Assembly (NCBI GenBank): GCA_013298695.1
Contig: JAAFIS010000012.1
Span: 57,684-121,683, forward strand
Source of the DNA: Betaproteobacteria bacterium
Lineage (GTDB): Bacteria > Pseudomonadota > Gammaproteobacteria > Burkholderiales > Casimicrobiaceae
Length of the DNA stretch: 64,000 nt
Direction of reading: 5' to 3'
The position numbers were made by a program, and so were the translations under genes. The notes beneath the pieces are model-generated. The model worked only from the letters and a program-made list of their open reading frames with translations. It did no database searches and was not told where the DNA came from. The stretch's first letter is position 1. Each line of letters begins with the position of its first letter. Positions 51,225 through 59,413 of the stretch are shown one piece after another.

Positions 51225-51312
51225 AGCGCCCAATATAAACGGGCGCTAACGAGAAATTGTGATGTCTTCGAGAATAAAGTAAAAGTCATGTGACGCCCAA
51301 ATAAAATGGGCG
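51225..51312 (+). repeat. Two-palindrome element, copy 9 (best preserved)
   Basis: Left AGCGCCC-AATATAAAC-GGGCGCT has perfect 7-bp arms; right CGCCCA-AATAAAA-TGGGCG has perfect 6-bp arms. The spacer is 46-48 nt with TTCGAGAATAAA at its centre. It lies between divergent maf and yceD and covers the first codons of the longer maf frame. Confidence 0.85.
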
Positions 51313-51389
51313 ACCAGCGACAATGTTGAATAAACGCTTCAATTAGATAGACTCTTCATCGAAGCGCTCGCGGAATCACCTTTCCGGTC

Positions 51390-51395
51390 TATAAT
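51390..51395 (+). promoter_or_regulatory. Likely -10 box of the yceD-rpmF-plsX promoter
   Basis: A perfect TATAAT lies 30 bp before the TTG of yceD. I do not see a good -35 box at the right distance, so this is a weak or activated promoter by sequence. Confidence 0.45.
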
Positions 51396-51424
51396 ATCGG
51401 GCTTTCCTGAACAAAGCTAACCCT

Positions 51425-51910
51425 TTGACCGCAAAGCAGAATATCAGCGGCGACGCATCGGCAGCGGATTGGAAGTTTCGACAAACGGCAGCGCAGTTCG
51501 CGCGCAGCGGTTATTCAATTTCCGGCGCGCTAAGCACTGAGTTGTTGACTCGCTGTACCGAGGATGGCACCGATGCCAAGCAAGTGCGTGGCGCGATTGC
51601 AGCGTTGCAAGCCAGTTTGCATGAACGATCGGGCTTTGTGGTGTCGGTCCAGGGGTGTCTCGGGTTGACTTGTCAATCCTGCGGCGTGGGTTTCGAGTTA
51701 CCAGTGGATTCGCGCTCAACGATGTACGTGGCGAAGGATTCAGCGGAGCTTGAGAGCTGGGAAGAAGAGAGTTTTGACAGCATCGAGGCGAATGAAAAAA
51801 CCTCGGCGCTCGAGTTAGTGGAAGACGAATTGTTGTTGGCGATTCCGTATGTGCCGCGTTGCGAAAAATGCAGCGCAGACAGCGCGCCAAAGATTCACGA
51901 ATTTAATTGA
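51425..51910 (+). CDS. yceD: YceD/DUF177 family protein
   Basis: A 161-residue protein of the DUF177 family, named for a role in 23S rRNA accumulation and always beside rpmF. The central CLGLTCQSCGVGFELPVD and the C-terminal LELVEDELLLAIPYVPRCEK with the final Cys pair are the family pattern; the paired cysteines suggest zinc binding. The start is TTG. The next gene is rpmF, 106 bp downstream. Confidence 0.92.
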   Translation: MTAKQNISGDASAADWKFRQTAAQFARSGYSISGALSTELLTRCTEDGTDAKQVRGAIAALQASLHERSGFVVSVQGCLGLTCQSCGVGFELPVDSRSTMYVAKDSAELESWEEESFDSIEANEKTSALELVEDELLLAIPYVPRCEKCSADSAPKIHEFN

Positions 51911-52016
51911 CGGTGTGTCGCGAATTTCGCTGATTCGAAGTTCAACAACCCCGACCTCTCTACAAGAACGTAGAGGGACATCACAGATCGCATCTAAATT
52001 TACATAGGAGCCCATC

Positions 52017-52199
52017 ATGGCCGTTCAACAAAATAAAAAATCCCCATCGAAGCGCGGCATGCATCGTGCACATGACTTCATCAAGCCGAGCTTCCTCGCG
52101 GTTGAGCCAACCACGGGCGAAACGCATCGTCGTCACCACATCAGCCCGACCGGTTTTTACCGTGGCAAAAAAGTGGTCGAAACCAAAGCAGGCGAGTAA
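52017..52199 (+). CDS. rpmF: 50S ribosomal protein L32
   Basis: A 60-residue ribosomal protein. [20 protein letters not shown] and the [18 protein letters not shown] segment are diagnostic. It lacks the C-terminal Cys zinc site, as is common in proteobacteria. TAGGAG lies 8 nt before the ATG. It sits between yceD and plsX in the usual order. Confidence 0.97.
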   Translation: MAVQQNKKSPSKRGMHRAHDFIKPSFLAVEPTTGETHRRHHISPTGFYRGKKVVETKAGE

Positions 52200-52263
52200 C
52201 TTAGCGCGTACGCGCTAAGCGCAAAATAGTTGATTCGTTCAGCGAGGGCGCCGCTTTCGCTGA
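52200..52263. promoter_or_regulatory. Two hairpins between rpmF and plsX
   Basis: CTTAGCGCGTACGCGCTAAG at 52200-52219 is a perfect 20-bp palindrome just after the rpmF stop. TCAGCGA and TCGCTGA at 52239-52263 form a second stem with an 11-nt loop. Neither has a T-tract. They could adjust expression of rpmF relative to the lipid genes behind it. Confidence 0.55.
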
Positions 52264-52298
52264 CTCAATAATTCGCTAGTCCATTCGAGGAGACGCGC

Positions 52299-53441
52299 TT
52301 GTCCTCAGCGGTTTCGGCGGCCACCACGGCCGCAACCACCGCAGTCAACGCTGCGATCATTGGCGCAACAAATGCACCCCCAGCGGTAGCGTCGGCAAAC
52401 CCGCGAGTCGTTCGCATTGCAATCGACGTTGACGGCGGTGACCACGGTGCGCCCGTCACGCTTGCCGCGTGCAAATCATTTCTCGCCGCAAATCCGGATT
52501 GCGAACTCTTACTCGTCGGTCTTCAAGCGTCGCTCGACTTGGCCGATTCAACGATTCCTGTTGACCTAAAGCTACGGACGAAATACGCAGTCGCAACCGA
52601 AGTGGTGGCCATGGACGAGTCCCCAGCGCTCGCGCTTAAAAACAAAAAGCAATCCTCAATGCGCCTCGCCATCAACGCGGTCAAAGAGGGCGCAGCCGAC
52701 GCTTGTGTGAGCGCGGGCAACACCGGCGCATTGATGGCGACCGCGCGATTCGTGTTGAAAACTTTGCCCGGCATTGATCGCCCCGCGATCGCCTCCGTGA
52801 TGCCTACACACAGCGGCGATTCCGATGCGGGTGATGGCGGCGCGGTGATGCTCGATCTTGGCGCAAACGCTGATTGCACGGCGGAAAATCTTCGTCAGTT
52901 CGCCATCATGGGCGCGGCGCTATGTTCGGCGCTCACTGACAATCCGCGTCCGAAGGTTGGCTTGCTCAACATCGGCGAAGAAGAAACCAAGGGCAACGAG
53001 CTAGTTAAAGCCGCCGCTGAATTGATCCGCACCACCGATTTGAATTTCATCGGCAACATTGAAGGCACCGACATTTACAAAGGCACTGTCGATGTTGTTG
53101 TGTGCGATGGATTCGTCGGCAACGTCGCGCTTAAATCTTCCGAGGGCGCGGTGAAACTCATGGCGCAAATGTTGCGCGAAGAATTAAAGCGAACCTGGTG
53201 GACGAAGCTCTTAGCGCTCATCGCGATGCCTGTGTTGCAACGATTCAAAAAGCGCGTCGATCCCTCGCGCTACAACGGCGCAACGTTGCTAGGCTTGCGC
53301 GGCATCGTGGTGAAAAGTCATGGCGGTGCCGACGTGCTCGGTTTTCAAACCGCGATTGAGCGAGCGTACGCTGAAGCAAAGCATGATTTGATTGCAGAGT
53401 TGACGCAGCGTGTTGCCGCGATGAATACGGCGCAGACGTAG
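52299..53441 (+). CDS. plsX: Phosphate acyltransferase PlsX
   Basis: A 380-residue enzyme that makes acyl-phosphate from acyl-ACP for phospholipid synthesis. Family features are [60 protein letters not shown] and [18 protein letters not shown]. The start is TTG with GAGGAG 6 nt upstream. Two oddities are visible: an Ala-rich extension of about 30 residues before the usual N-terminus, and [10 protein letters not shown] where most members have DxMGGDHGP. Confidence 0.94.
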   Translation: MSSAVSAATTAATTAVNAAIIGATNAPPAVASANPRVVRIAIDVDGGDHGAPVTLAACKSFLAANPDCELLLVGLQASLDLADSTIPVDLKLRTKYAVATEVVAMDESPALALKNKKQSSMRLAINAVKEGAADACVSAGNTGALMATARFVLKTLPGIDRPAIASVMPTHSGDSDAGDGGAVMLDLGANADCTAENLRQFAIMGAALCSALTDNPRPKVGLLNIGEEETKGNELVKAAAELIRTTDLNFIGNIEGTDIYKGTVDVVVCDGFVGNVALKSSEGAVKLMAQMLREELKRTWWTKLLALIAMPVLQRFKKRVDPSRYNGATLLGLRGIVVKSHGGADVLGFQTAIERAYAEAKHDLIAELTQRVAAMNTAQT

Positions 53442-53545
53442 GGTGCCTTCTCATTGTGCCGTTGAATGATGCAGCCGAAGCCAATCAAGGGCAATCGCTG
53501 CGCATCTCGATGACCAAGGCGCAATGAGACTGCGCCCTACGTGCG
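53436..53545. repeat. GTAG-headed inverted repeat (REP-like), copy 3
   Basis: The left arm starting GACGTAGGGTGCC and the right arm ending GGCGCAATGAGACTGCGCCC and TACG match at about 23 of 29 positions in inverse orientation, enclosing about 50 nt. It overlaps the stop codon of plsX, as the copy behind cysS does. Bases 53546-53654 hold no other feature I can name. Confidence 0.65.
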
Positions 53546-53654
53546 GTGAGATGATTGCAGATGCACACTGTTAACGTGCACTTATTGCGTGTTTCCGTAT
53601 CGCGCGGTTTGCTGATAAATTGCACTGTTCACTGCTGATGCAAACCTATTTGAC

Positions 53655-54614
53655 GTGTACGCTACCTTAATCGCTACTGGCAGTTATCTGCCTGAGAAAA
53701 TTCTCACCAACAAAGATCTCGAATCGATGGTGGATACGAGCGACGAATGGATTCGTACGCGATCAGGTATTGAGCAACGCCACATCGCGGCTGAACACGA
53801 AACTACGAGCGATCTGGCGGTGAACGCGGCAAAACGCGCGCTTACGAACGCAGGGCTACAAACAAGCGACATCGATCTCATTGTCGTCGCAACAACGACG
53901 CCCGATGTGATTTTCCCGAGCACCGCGTGCATCGTGCAAGACAAACTTGGTATCAAGAACGCTGCGGCGTTTGATATTCAAGCCGTGTGTTCGGGTTTCG
54001 TGTACGCGCTTTCCATCGTTGACAAAATGATTGCGAGTGGCGCGCACAATCGCGCGCTCGTGATTGGCGCGGAAACGTATTCGCGAATTCTTAATTGGAA
54101 AGATCGCGCGACCTGCGTGCTCTTTGGTGACGGTGCGGGCGCGGTGATCGTTACGCGCAGCGATAAGCCCGGAATTCTCGCGTCGAAAATTCAATCGGAC
54201 GGTTCACGTAGGAACATTTTGAACGTGCCGGGCCAGGTGCGAAACGGCGCGATTTACGGCGACCCGACCGTGCACATGGATGGTCAAGCGGTATTCAAAT
54301 TTGCAGTCGGCGCGATGGTCGATATTTGTAACGCGACGCAAGCCGCGGCAGGCGTGACCTCAGCGGATATCGATTGGCTCGTGCCGCATCAAGCCAACGT
54401 CCGCATCATCGACGCGACCGCGAAGAAGCTCGGTGTGCCTTTGGAAAAATCAATTGTGACGGTGAGCAAACACGGCAACACATCGGCCGCATCGATTCCA
54501 CTCGCGCTCGACGTTGCGTTTCGCGACGGTCGTTTGAAACCAGGCAATCTCGTGCAAATGGTGGGCGTGGGTGGCGGATTTACGTGGGGCAGCGTGCTTG
54601 CGCGATGGGGTTGA
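53655..54614 (+). CDS. fabH: 3-oxoacyl-ACP synthase III
   Basis: A 319-residue KAS III that joins acetyl-CoA and malonyl-ACP to start fatty acid synthesis. The catalytic triad is Cys112 (QAVCSGF), His245 (VPHQAN) and Asn275 (HGNTSAAS), at nearly the E. coli positions. ITGTGSYLP-like [13 protein letters not shown] opens the protein. The start is GTG. A short GC hairpin and a two-palindrome element separate it from fabD. Confidence 0.96.
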   Translation: MYATLIATGSYLPEKILTNKDLESMVDTSDEWIRTRSGIEQRHIAAEHETTSDLAVNAAKRALTNAGLQTSDIDLIVVATTTPDVIFPSTACIVQDKLGIKNAAAFDIQAVCSGFVYALSIVDKMIASGAHNRALVIGAETYSRILNWKDRATCVLFGDGAGAVIVTRSDKPGILASKIQSDGSRRNILNVPGQVRNGAIYGDPTVHMDGQAVFKFAVGAMVDICNATQAAAGVTSADIDWLVPHQANVRIIDATAKKLGVPLEKSIVTVSKHGNTSAASIPLALDVAFRDGRLKPGNLVQMVGVGGGFTWGSVLARWG

Positions 54615-54637
54615 AACCGCGCCCGCGAATGAATTTC

Positions 54638-54663
54638 GTAAGGGTGGGCACCCCGTGCCCACG
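54638..54663. repeat. GC-rich hairpin after fabH
   Basis: GTGGGCAC, a CCC loop and GTGCCCAC form a perfect 8-bp stem at 54644-54662, preceded by GTAAGG. It resembles the GTAG-type repeats but is shorter. No T-tract follows directly. Confidence 0.5.
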
Positions 54664-54694
54664 CCGATTCACGACGATCAGAATATTTTGTAAT

Positions 54695-54780
54695 AGCCCC
54701 TTTTAAACGGGCGTTTAACAAAATTTAGCATTTTGTCGAAAATAATCATAAATTAGCTGTTCGCCCAATTAAGTAGGACG
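54695..54780 (+). repeat. Two-palindrome element, copy 10
   Basis: Left AGCCCCTTTTAAACGGGCG and right CGCCCAATTAAGTAGGACG, 49 nt apart, with TTGTCGAAAATAAT in the spacer. It lies between fabH and fabD and ends 19 bp before the fabD start. Confidence 0.75.
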
Positions 54781-54798
54781 GTAAAGGATGAGGCTGGA

Positions 54799-55731
54799 AT
54801 GAAACTCGCATTTGTTTTCCCAGGGCAGGGCTCGCAATCCGTGGCCATGATGGCCGCCTACGCAGGGCTTGCGAAGATTGATGAAACGATGTTTGCAGCC
54901 GATGCAGCGCTCGGTCGCGCGCTCACATCGATGATCGCGGACGGCCCCGACACTGATCTCAACATCACCACCAACACGCAGCCCGCGATGCTCGCTGCTG
55001 ATATCGCGGTGTGGCATGCGTGGGTTGCGGCGGGCGGCGCTCGACCTTCGCTCGTCGCTGGACACAGCCTAGGCGAATACGCCGCGCTTACGGTCGCTGG
55101 CGCACTGAAGTTCGATGACGCAATGAAGCTCGTACAAGCACGTGCTAACGCGATGCAAAACGCGGTGCCTGCAGGTATCGGCGCGATGGCGGCGATTCTA
55201 GGTATGGAGCCCGATGCGCTCGCGGCCGTATGCGAAAAAGCAAGTAACGGCGAAGTCGTGTCTTGCTGCAATCTGAACGCGCCGGGGCAGATCGTGATCG
55301 GCGGCCACAAGAGCGCCGTCGAGCGCGCGATGGTGCTCGCAAAAGAGGCCGGTGCGAAGCGCGCGTTGATGTTGCCGATGAGCGTGCCGAGCCACTGTGA
55401 ACTGATGCGTCCTGCCGCTGAGCAATTTGCTGCCGCACTCAATGCAACGAATTTCTCCGCACCGCAAATCGGCGTGCTACACAACGCAACGGTAGACGTC
55501 GCAGGTGATGCAGCGGCCATCCGCTTGGTGCTCGCAGAACAACTGTTCAAACCCGTGCGCTGGATCGAAACAATTCAAAAAATGCACGCTCACGGCATCA
55601 CCAACATCGTCGAATGCGGTCCTGGCAAAGCGCTTGCGGGGATGATCAAACGCATCGCGCCGGAGATGAAGTGCTATTCGTTGTCTGACAAAGTGGCGTT
55701 CGATGCGGCGTTGGCCGACCTTTCCACTTAG
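54799..55731 (+). CDS. fabD: Malonyl-CoA:ACP transacylase
   Basis: A 310-residue enzyme that moves malonate from CoA to ACP. VFPGQGSQSVAMM opens the protein. The nucleophile Ser90 is in AGHSLGEYAAL. The Arg of QARANAMQNAVPAG and the His of SVPSHCELM complete the active site. It follows fabH in the normal order; fabG and acpP are not directly behind, as they often are, since a hypothetical gene on the other strand follows. Confidence 0.95.
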   Translation: MKLAFVFPGQGSQSVAMMAAYAGLAKIDETMFAADAALGRALTSMIADGPDTDLNITTNTQPAMLAADIAVWHAWVAAGGARPSLVAGHSLGEYAALTVAGALKFDDAMKLVQARANAMQNAVPAGIGAMAAILGMEPDALAAVCEKASNGEVVSCCNLNAPGQIVIGGHKSAVERAMVLAKEAGAKRALMLPMSVPSHCELMRPAAEQFAAALNATNFSAPQIGVLHNATVDVAGDAAAIRLVLAEQLFKPVRWIETIQKMHAHGITNIVECGPGKALAGMIKRIAPEMKCYSLSDKVAFDAALADLST

Positions 55732-55898
55732 CAATGCGAAGACTCTCGTAACAACGTTTGAAATCTACGCATTGCCAACCAAATCGGTGTGATACCTAGA
55801 GCGTCTCCCGCCAACAACGCATTCGAGTGGCGCTACGACTGTACTCATTTAGAGCGCTTGTGAAATTTATAAAATCGATCGTAAGCGACGGCTTTTGC

Positions 55899-56624
55899 TC
55901 AGCCTCTCGGCGTGATCATTAATAAGCACCGATTAAATGTTTGCAACGCTTGTTGATATGCGTAAAGTTCAAGCATCACCTGGTTGTATTCGTTGCGGCA
56001 ATCCGCTACCGGGTAGGCGATATTCTCTGGTGTCCAACCAAGGATCGGAAAAATCTGCGCGTTATCACTATGCGCATTGTTTTTAGGTTTTTCGCAAGCG
56101 AGGTAGTCAAGGTACGCCTCCCTACATCGGCGTATTGCCTCCAGTAAGGCCGCATGGTATTCGCCGCAATAGCGATTTTCGGAGACGTCCACTATGTCAG
56201 TGTCAATCCATGTGCCGAAGATAAAAAACCCGGACACCACGATTCCGGTATACAAGCGCTCACTCAATTCATCGCATTCGGCCGGTGATAACTTCATCGC
56301 GGCCGTTGATGAATTCCCGACCAAGTCGAACACGATGTTGCCCACCGTTGCGCGCGTCGAGAGTGGTAACTCGAAAAGCCGCGAACTAAAGACTGGGCCT
56401 ACCAGTCGTTTCAGCGCGTCGTCTCGGTTCGCTCGCAACTCATTGGCGAAGGCTAGTGTTGCTGTACAAGTGGCCGTGCGACTCGCGACGTTGCGTTGAA
56501 ACGTTAGCAACTCTTGTAGGTTCGTGCTTGTTGCCGGCGTCGTCGCGGTTGCCCAGCGTAATGAGGCGAACCCACAGGTTGCGGCCGCGGCCGCTTGGAG
56601 GATTAGCCGCCGAGAAGAGTTCAT
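55899..56624 (-). CDS. Exported hypothetical protein
   Basis: A 241-residue protein I do not recognise. The N-terminus MNSSRRLILQAAAAATCGFA looks like a signal peptide with twin arginines, though the full Tat motif is incomplete. The mature part is mainly helical with several cysteines. I place the start at the ATG 56624, where AGGAC precedes; the frame reaches 56744. It is convergent with fabD. Confidence 0.65.
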   Translation of the reverse strand: MNSSRRLILQAAAAATCGFASLRWATATTPATSTNLQELLTFQRNVASRTATCTATLAFANELRANRDDALKRLVGPVFSSRLFELPLSTRATVGNIVFDLVGNSSTAAMKLSPAECDELSERLYTGIVVSGFFIFGTWIDTDIVDVSENRYCGEYHAALLEAIRRCREAYLDYLACEKPKNNAHSDNAQIFPILGWTPENIAYPVADCRNEYNQVMLELYAYQQALQTFNRCLLMITPRG

Positions 56625-56856
56625 TCTCTGTCCTTTGGTATGAGGTTTGTATCGACGCCAGCGAATGAAATCAATCGCCGCGGACAAGGGGTGCAAGTGA
56701 AGCGTTGAAACCATTGCATCATGCGCAAATGCGACCAGTCTCACCTATGCTTTACGGAACCCGTGCGTGGATTCAGACATTGCGTCGGAATCAGGTGTAA
56801 CCAAATGTGTAAATCGTGACGAAGTTAACGGGTCGAGCGGCCTGCGCGAAGATGCA

Positions 56857-57294
56857 CTAGCTCCGTTTGGTCGTGCCCGTTTTCTGACCCGACGTATTGC
56901 GATGGGTGGTCGTGTTTCCGTTGGTCGTGGATTTACCGAACAATTGACCCGACGCGTTATAGGTTTTGGTGGTGTTGCCTGAGTGAACAGACTTGCCGAC
57001 CGTTCGGCCCGAGGCGTTCACGTGGCGAGTCGTGTTTCCGCTCGTGGTTGATTTGCCGAGTGAGCGACCGGTCGTTGATGTGTGACGCGTTGTGTTGCCA
57101 CTGGTCGTTGACTTTGCAACCTGTCGCCCAGGGCTGCTGTACGACTTGCTGGAACTAGAACTTGAGCTGGAGCTCGCGCTGCTGCTGCGGGATGAACCAC
57201 TCTTGCTGGATGCGGCAAAAGAAGATGTTGCGGTAGCTATTGCAAATATGCTGAGTACCGCACAAGCAAGTGCTCGGAGGTGAAAGGCTTTCAT
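56857..57294 (-). CDS. Secreted Ser/Thr-rich repeat protein
   Basis: A 145-residue protein. The signal peptide MKAFHLRALACAVLSIFAIA ends near TSSFAA. A serine tract (over 20 Ser/Gly/Lys residues) is followed by five repeats of about 20 residues with the core GKSTTSGNTTRHxxASGRxx. The pattern recurs in small secreted proteins of many proteobacteria; no function is known. GGAAC precedes the chosen ATG. The frame upstream to 57378 has no signal-like start. Confidence 0.75.
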   Translation of the reverse strand: MKAFHLRALACAVLSIFAIATATSSFAASSKSGSSRSSSASSSSSSSSSKSYSSPGRQVAKSTTSGNTTRHTSTTGRSLGKSTTSGNTTRHVNASGRTVGKSVHSGNTTKTYNASGQLFGKSTTNGNTTTHRNTSGQKTGTTKRS

Positions 57295-57563
57295 AAAAGT
57301 TCCATCTGAGAAGTGATTAAAAAAATTACACAAATGCGCTCGGTGCTTTGAGCGCAATCCGAACAGCATCAACAACACGTTGCAGTTTCACATTCAGCAA
57401 CTGCTGTTTACGGTCCGTGTTCGACGAATGTGGGGGGATCGTCGCGACATGAGCAACGGCGAGCGATCTTATTTAGCTTTACGTAGTTTCTCGTTCAACT
57501 CAGACATTGCGTCGAGATACGCGCAGCATGTGCGCCCAACGCGCATTGCAAGCGGATACCAAA

Positions 57564-58436
57564 TTAAAAACTCAAGCACTGCTTTCGTTGCGATTCGGTC
57601 AGCGCGACAGAAGTCTGCGGTATGCGCGCCGCGCCTGCCATCGGCGCGCAATCCACATAAAAGCTGTAGCGTCCGTCGCGGTAGGGCGAAAAATCCTCAT
57701 TGTTTATCCGCACTTGAAACATCGGGAGCGTGGTGGGTGAGCTGATCGATTGCAGCAACACCCAGCCGTTACGCGATTGTGGGAAGCCAGCGCGGATATA
57801 AGTAGCGCGAAATTGCGTGCCCATCCGCGAGCGTGGAAAGGTCATGTTCACGCTCACGCGGTCAGCGTCGGGGTAGGCGCGTACCGCCTCGGATAGCAAT
57901 CCGGCAAGCAATGCTGTGGATGGCGCGCGACCTTCGAAATCTTGAGCGTATTCGGTGCGCGTCGCATCAATCTCGATCCCGTAGCGCGTATTGGCAGTTA
58001 GCGGCCCTTTCATCCAACCAAAATCAAGATCGATGGCGTGCTTCTCCGGATTTTCGGGCGACGCACGACGAGTAACGATCGGTCGTGCAAATCGCTCAGC
58101 AATACGAACTTGCAACGCTTTCAAACCCTCGGGCTTGGCAAGACCCAATCGGTAGTAGGTGACGGCGCTGGCTTTTGCCTTGCCAAGTGTTTCGGCAGAT
58201 AGCGGCGGCGAAGTATCAATGTACTTCAACGCCTGATCGAGAATAGGCTCGATAAACGCTGGATCGGTGACTACGTATTCCGGTTTGCGGTCGAGGCTGA
58301 ATTCGGGGTTTTTCAGGTGTTCGCGCAACATTGTGCGAAGATCGTTCGCGTGGTGAACCCCTGATGCCGTGTGGCACGCTAGTGCGAAACTGCACGCGAG
58401 CAGGAAAGTTGCGCGGCGAATGGGTTTGATCCACAT
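57564..58436 (-). CDS. Putative lipoprotein of unknown function
   Basis: A 290-residue protein. After a basic start (MWIKPIRRATFLLACSFALA) comes C in the context FALAC, a possible lipobox. The rest is soluble with no domain I recognise; segments include LRTMLREHLKNPEFSLDRKP and YGIEIDATRTEYAQDFEGRA. The start at 58436 is preferred over 58520, since the extra part includes a GCAAAGAC microsatellite. It lies on the same strand as the following gene, 88 bp upstream. Confidence 0.65.
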   Translation of the reverse strand: MWIKPIRRATFLLACSFALACHTASGVHHANDLRTMLREHLKNPEFSLDRKPEYVVTDPAFIEPILDQALKYIDTSPPLSAETLGKAKASAVTYYRLGLAKPEGLKALQVRIAERFARPIVTRRASPENPEKHAIDLDFGWMKGPLTANTRYGIEIDATRTEYAQDFEGRAPSTALLAGLLSEAVRAYPDADRVSVNMTFPRSRMGTQFRATYIRAGFPQSRNGWVLLQSISSPTTLPMFQVRINNEDFSPYRDGRYSFYVDCAPMAGAARIPQTSVALTESQRKQCLSF

Positions 58437-58475
58437 GCTTGCGGTGCCTAACTGAGATTGCGAGACGGGCGTACT

Positions 58476-58499
58476 GCAAAGACGCAAAGACGCAAAGAC
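58476..58499. repeat. GCAAAGAC microsatellite, three copies
   Basis: Three exact tandem units of GCAAAGAC occupy 58476-58499, in the gap between two hypothetical genes. An 8-bp unit of this type could vary in number. Confidence 0.8.
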
Positions 58500-58523
58500 T
58501 AAAGGTGTGCTTCTTTGCATTGG

Positions 58524-58997
58524 CTACCGGATCTGCTCCGTAACAAATCTGTGAATACCGGGCAGCCCCATCAGCGGCGCAAACCAGCCAGGGCCACCGA
58601 AGTCAAAGTGTATGCGCTGCCTGCCACCACGCTGATACTCCTGATGACCCCAGTCGATGCCAGTATCCGGCGACACACTCAACATGAGTGCATTGCCTTT
58701 TTCGTCGAGCATCGCGTTCTCTTTCGCGAACTCGCGCAACCGCTCGCCGTCGGTAAACGCGAACAAGCAAACGTAGCCAGCCTCATACGCAACAAAAGGT
58801 CGAGGATCGATCGCAGAATTTGGATGAACGATGAACAGCCACTGATCGAGCGAAAACACCGCACGCCACAGCGCGTCAACCGCCGCTGCAGGGCCGAGCT
58901 GCTGATTGGGTAGCGCCGCCGCGGTCAGCGCATCGAAGTCGTGAGTTACCGATGCGGAAACCTGCGGGGACGCAGGTACAGCGCTGGCTTTCATAGC
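58524..58997 (-). CDS. Hypothetical protein, possibly SseB-like
   Basis: A 157-residue protein. The segment ALWRAVFSLDQWLFIVHP followed by YVCLFAFTDGERLREFAKEN resembles the N-terminal domain of SseB-type proteins, a weak match by eye. The frame runs on to 59156 but the ATG at 58997 is the more likely start. A signal-peptide-like short frame lies just upstream in another frame, so a frameshift is possible. Confidence 0.5.
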   Translation of the reverse strand, partial: AMKASAVPASPQVSASVTHDFDALTAAALPNQQLGPAAAVDALWRAVFSLDQWLFIVHPNSAIDPRPFVAYEAGYVCLFAFTDGERLREFAKENAMLDEKGNALMLSVSPDTGIDWGHQEYQRGGRQRIHFDFGGPGWFAPLMGLPGIHRFVTEQIR

Positions 58998-59413
58998 GTC
59001 AAAGCGTTGCAACACCCTAGCAACACGGGCAGGAGTCACAATTCTGCATTTAAGTGTTCCGTCATAACGGCGCAACTCGCTATGAGCGGTGCGGCTAGCG
59101 CGAGCATCAATCGTGTGAGCCCGTGTATCGACATGAACCGCACAACTGCACTGCATAACTCAGCATAGGAAAATTCTTCAGAATTCATCAGCGTACTCAT
59201 TGAAGGGCATGGTTCACTCGCTCGGCAGAATTCGGCCACATCACCCGCTCACCTGGGCGGGGCTTGGTCTCATATACGTAGCTGCAGTTCAAACTCAGAC
59301 ATCGCAGATGTAAGTAAACGTATTTGTATGGCGCGGACACGCGAACTACTTCGTCTCTACGGATAATGCGGATAAACTGATTGTTCAGTGACGCAGAAGA
59401 CAACTAGTCGGGG
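58998..59413. other. Region upstream of the second kinase module
   Basis: This stretch of about 415 bp holds a 32-residue lipoprotein-signal-like frame on the minus strand (59036-59134, MSIHGLTRLMLALAAPLIAS then C) and otherwise no gene I can support. The promoter of the kinase gene must be within it. Confidence 0.4.

Noticed and set aside
59197..59403. 68-codon minus-strand frame as a small gene
   Set aside because: No ribosome site, no recognisable domain or signal, and it covers the expected kinase promoter.
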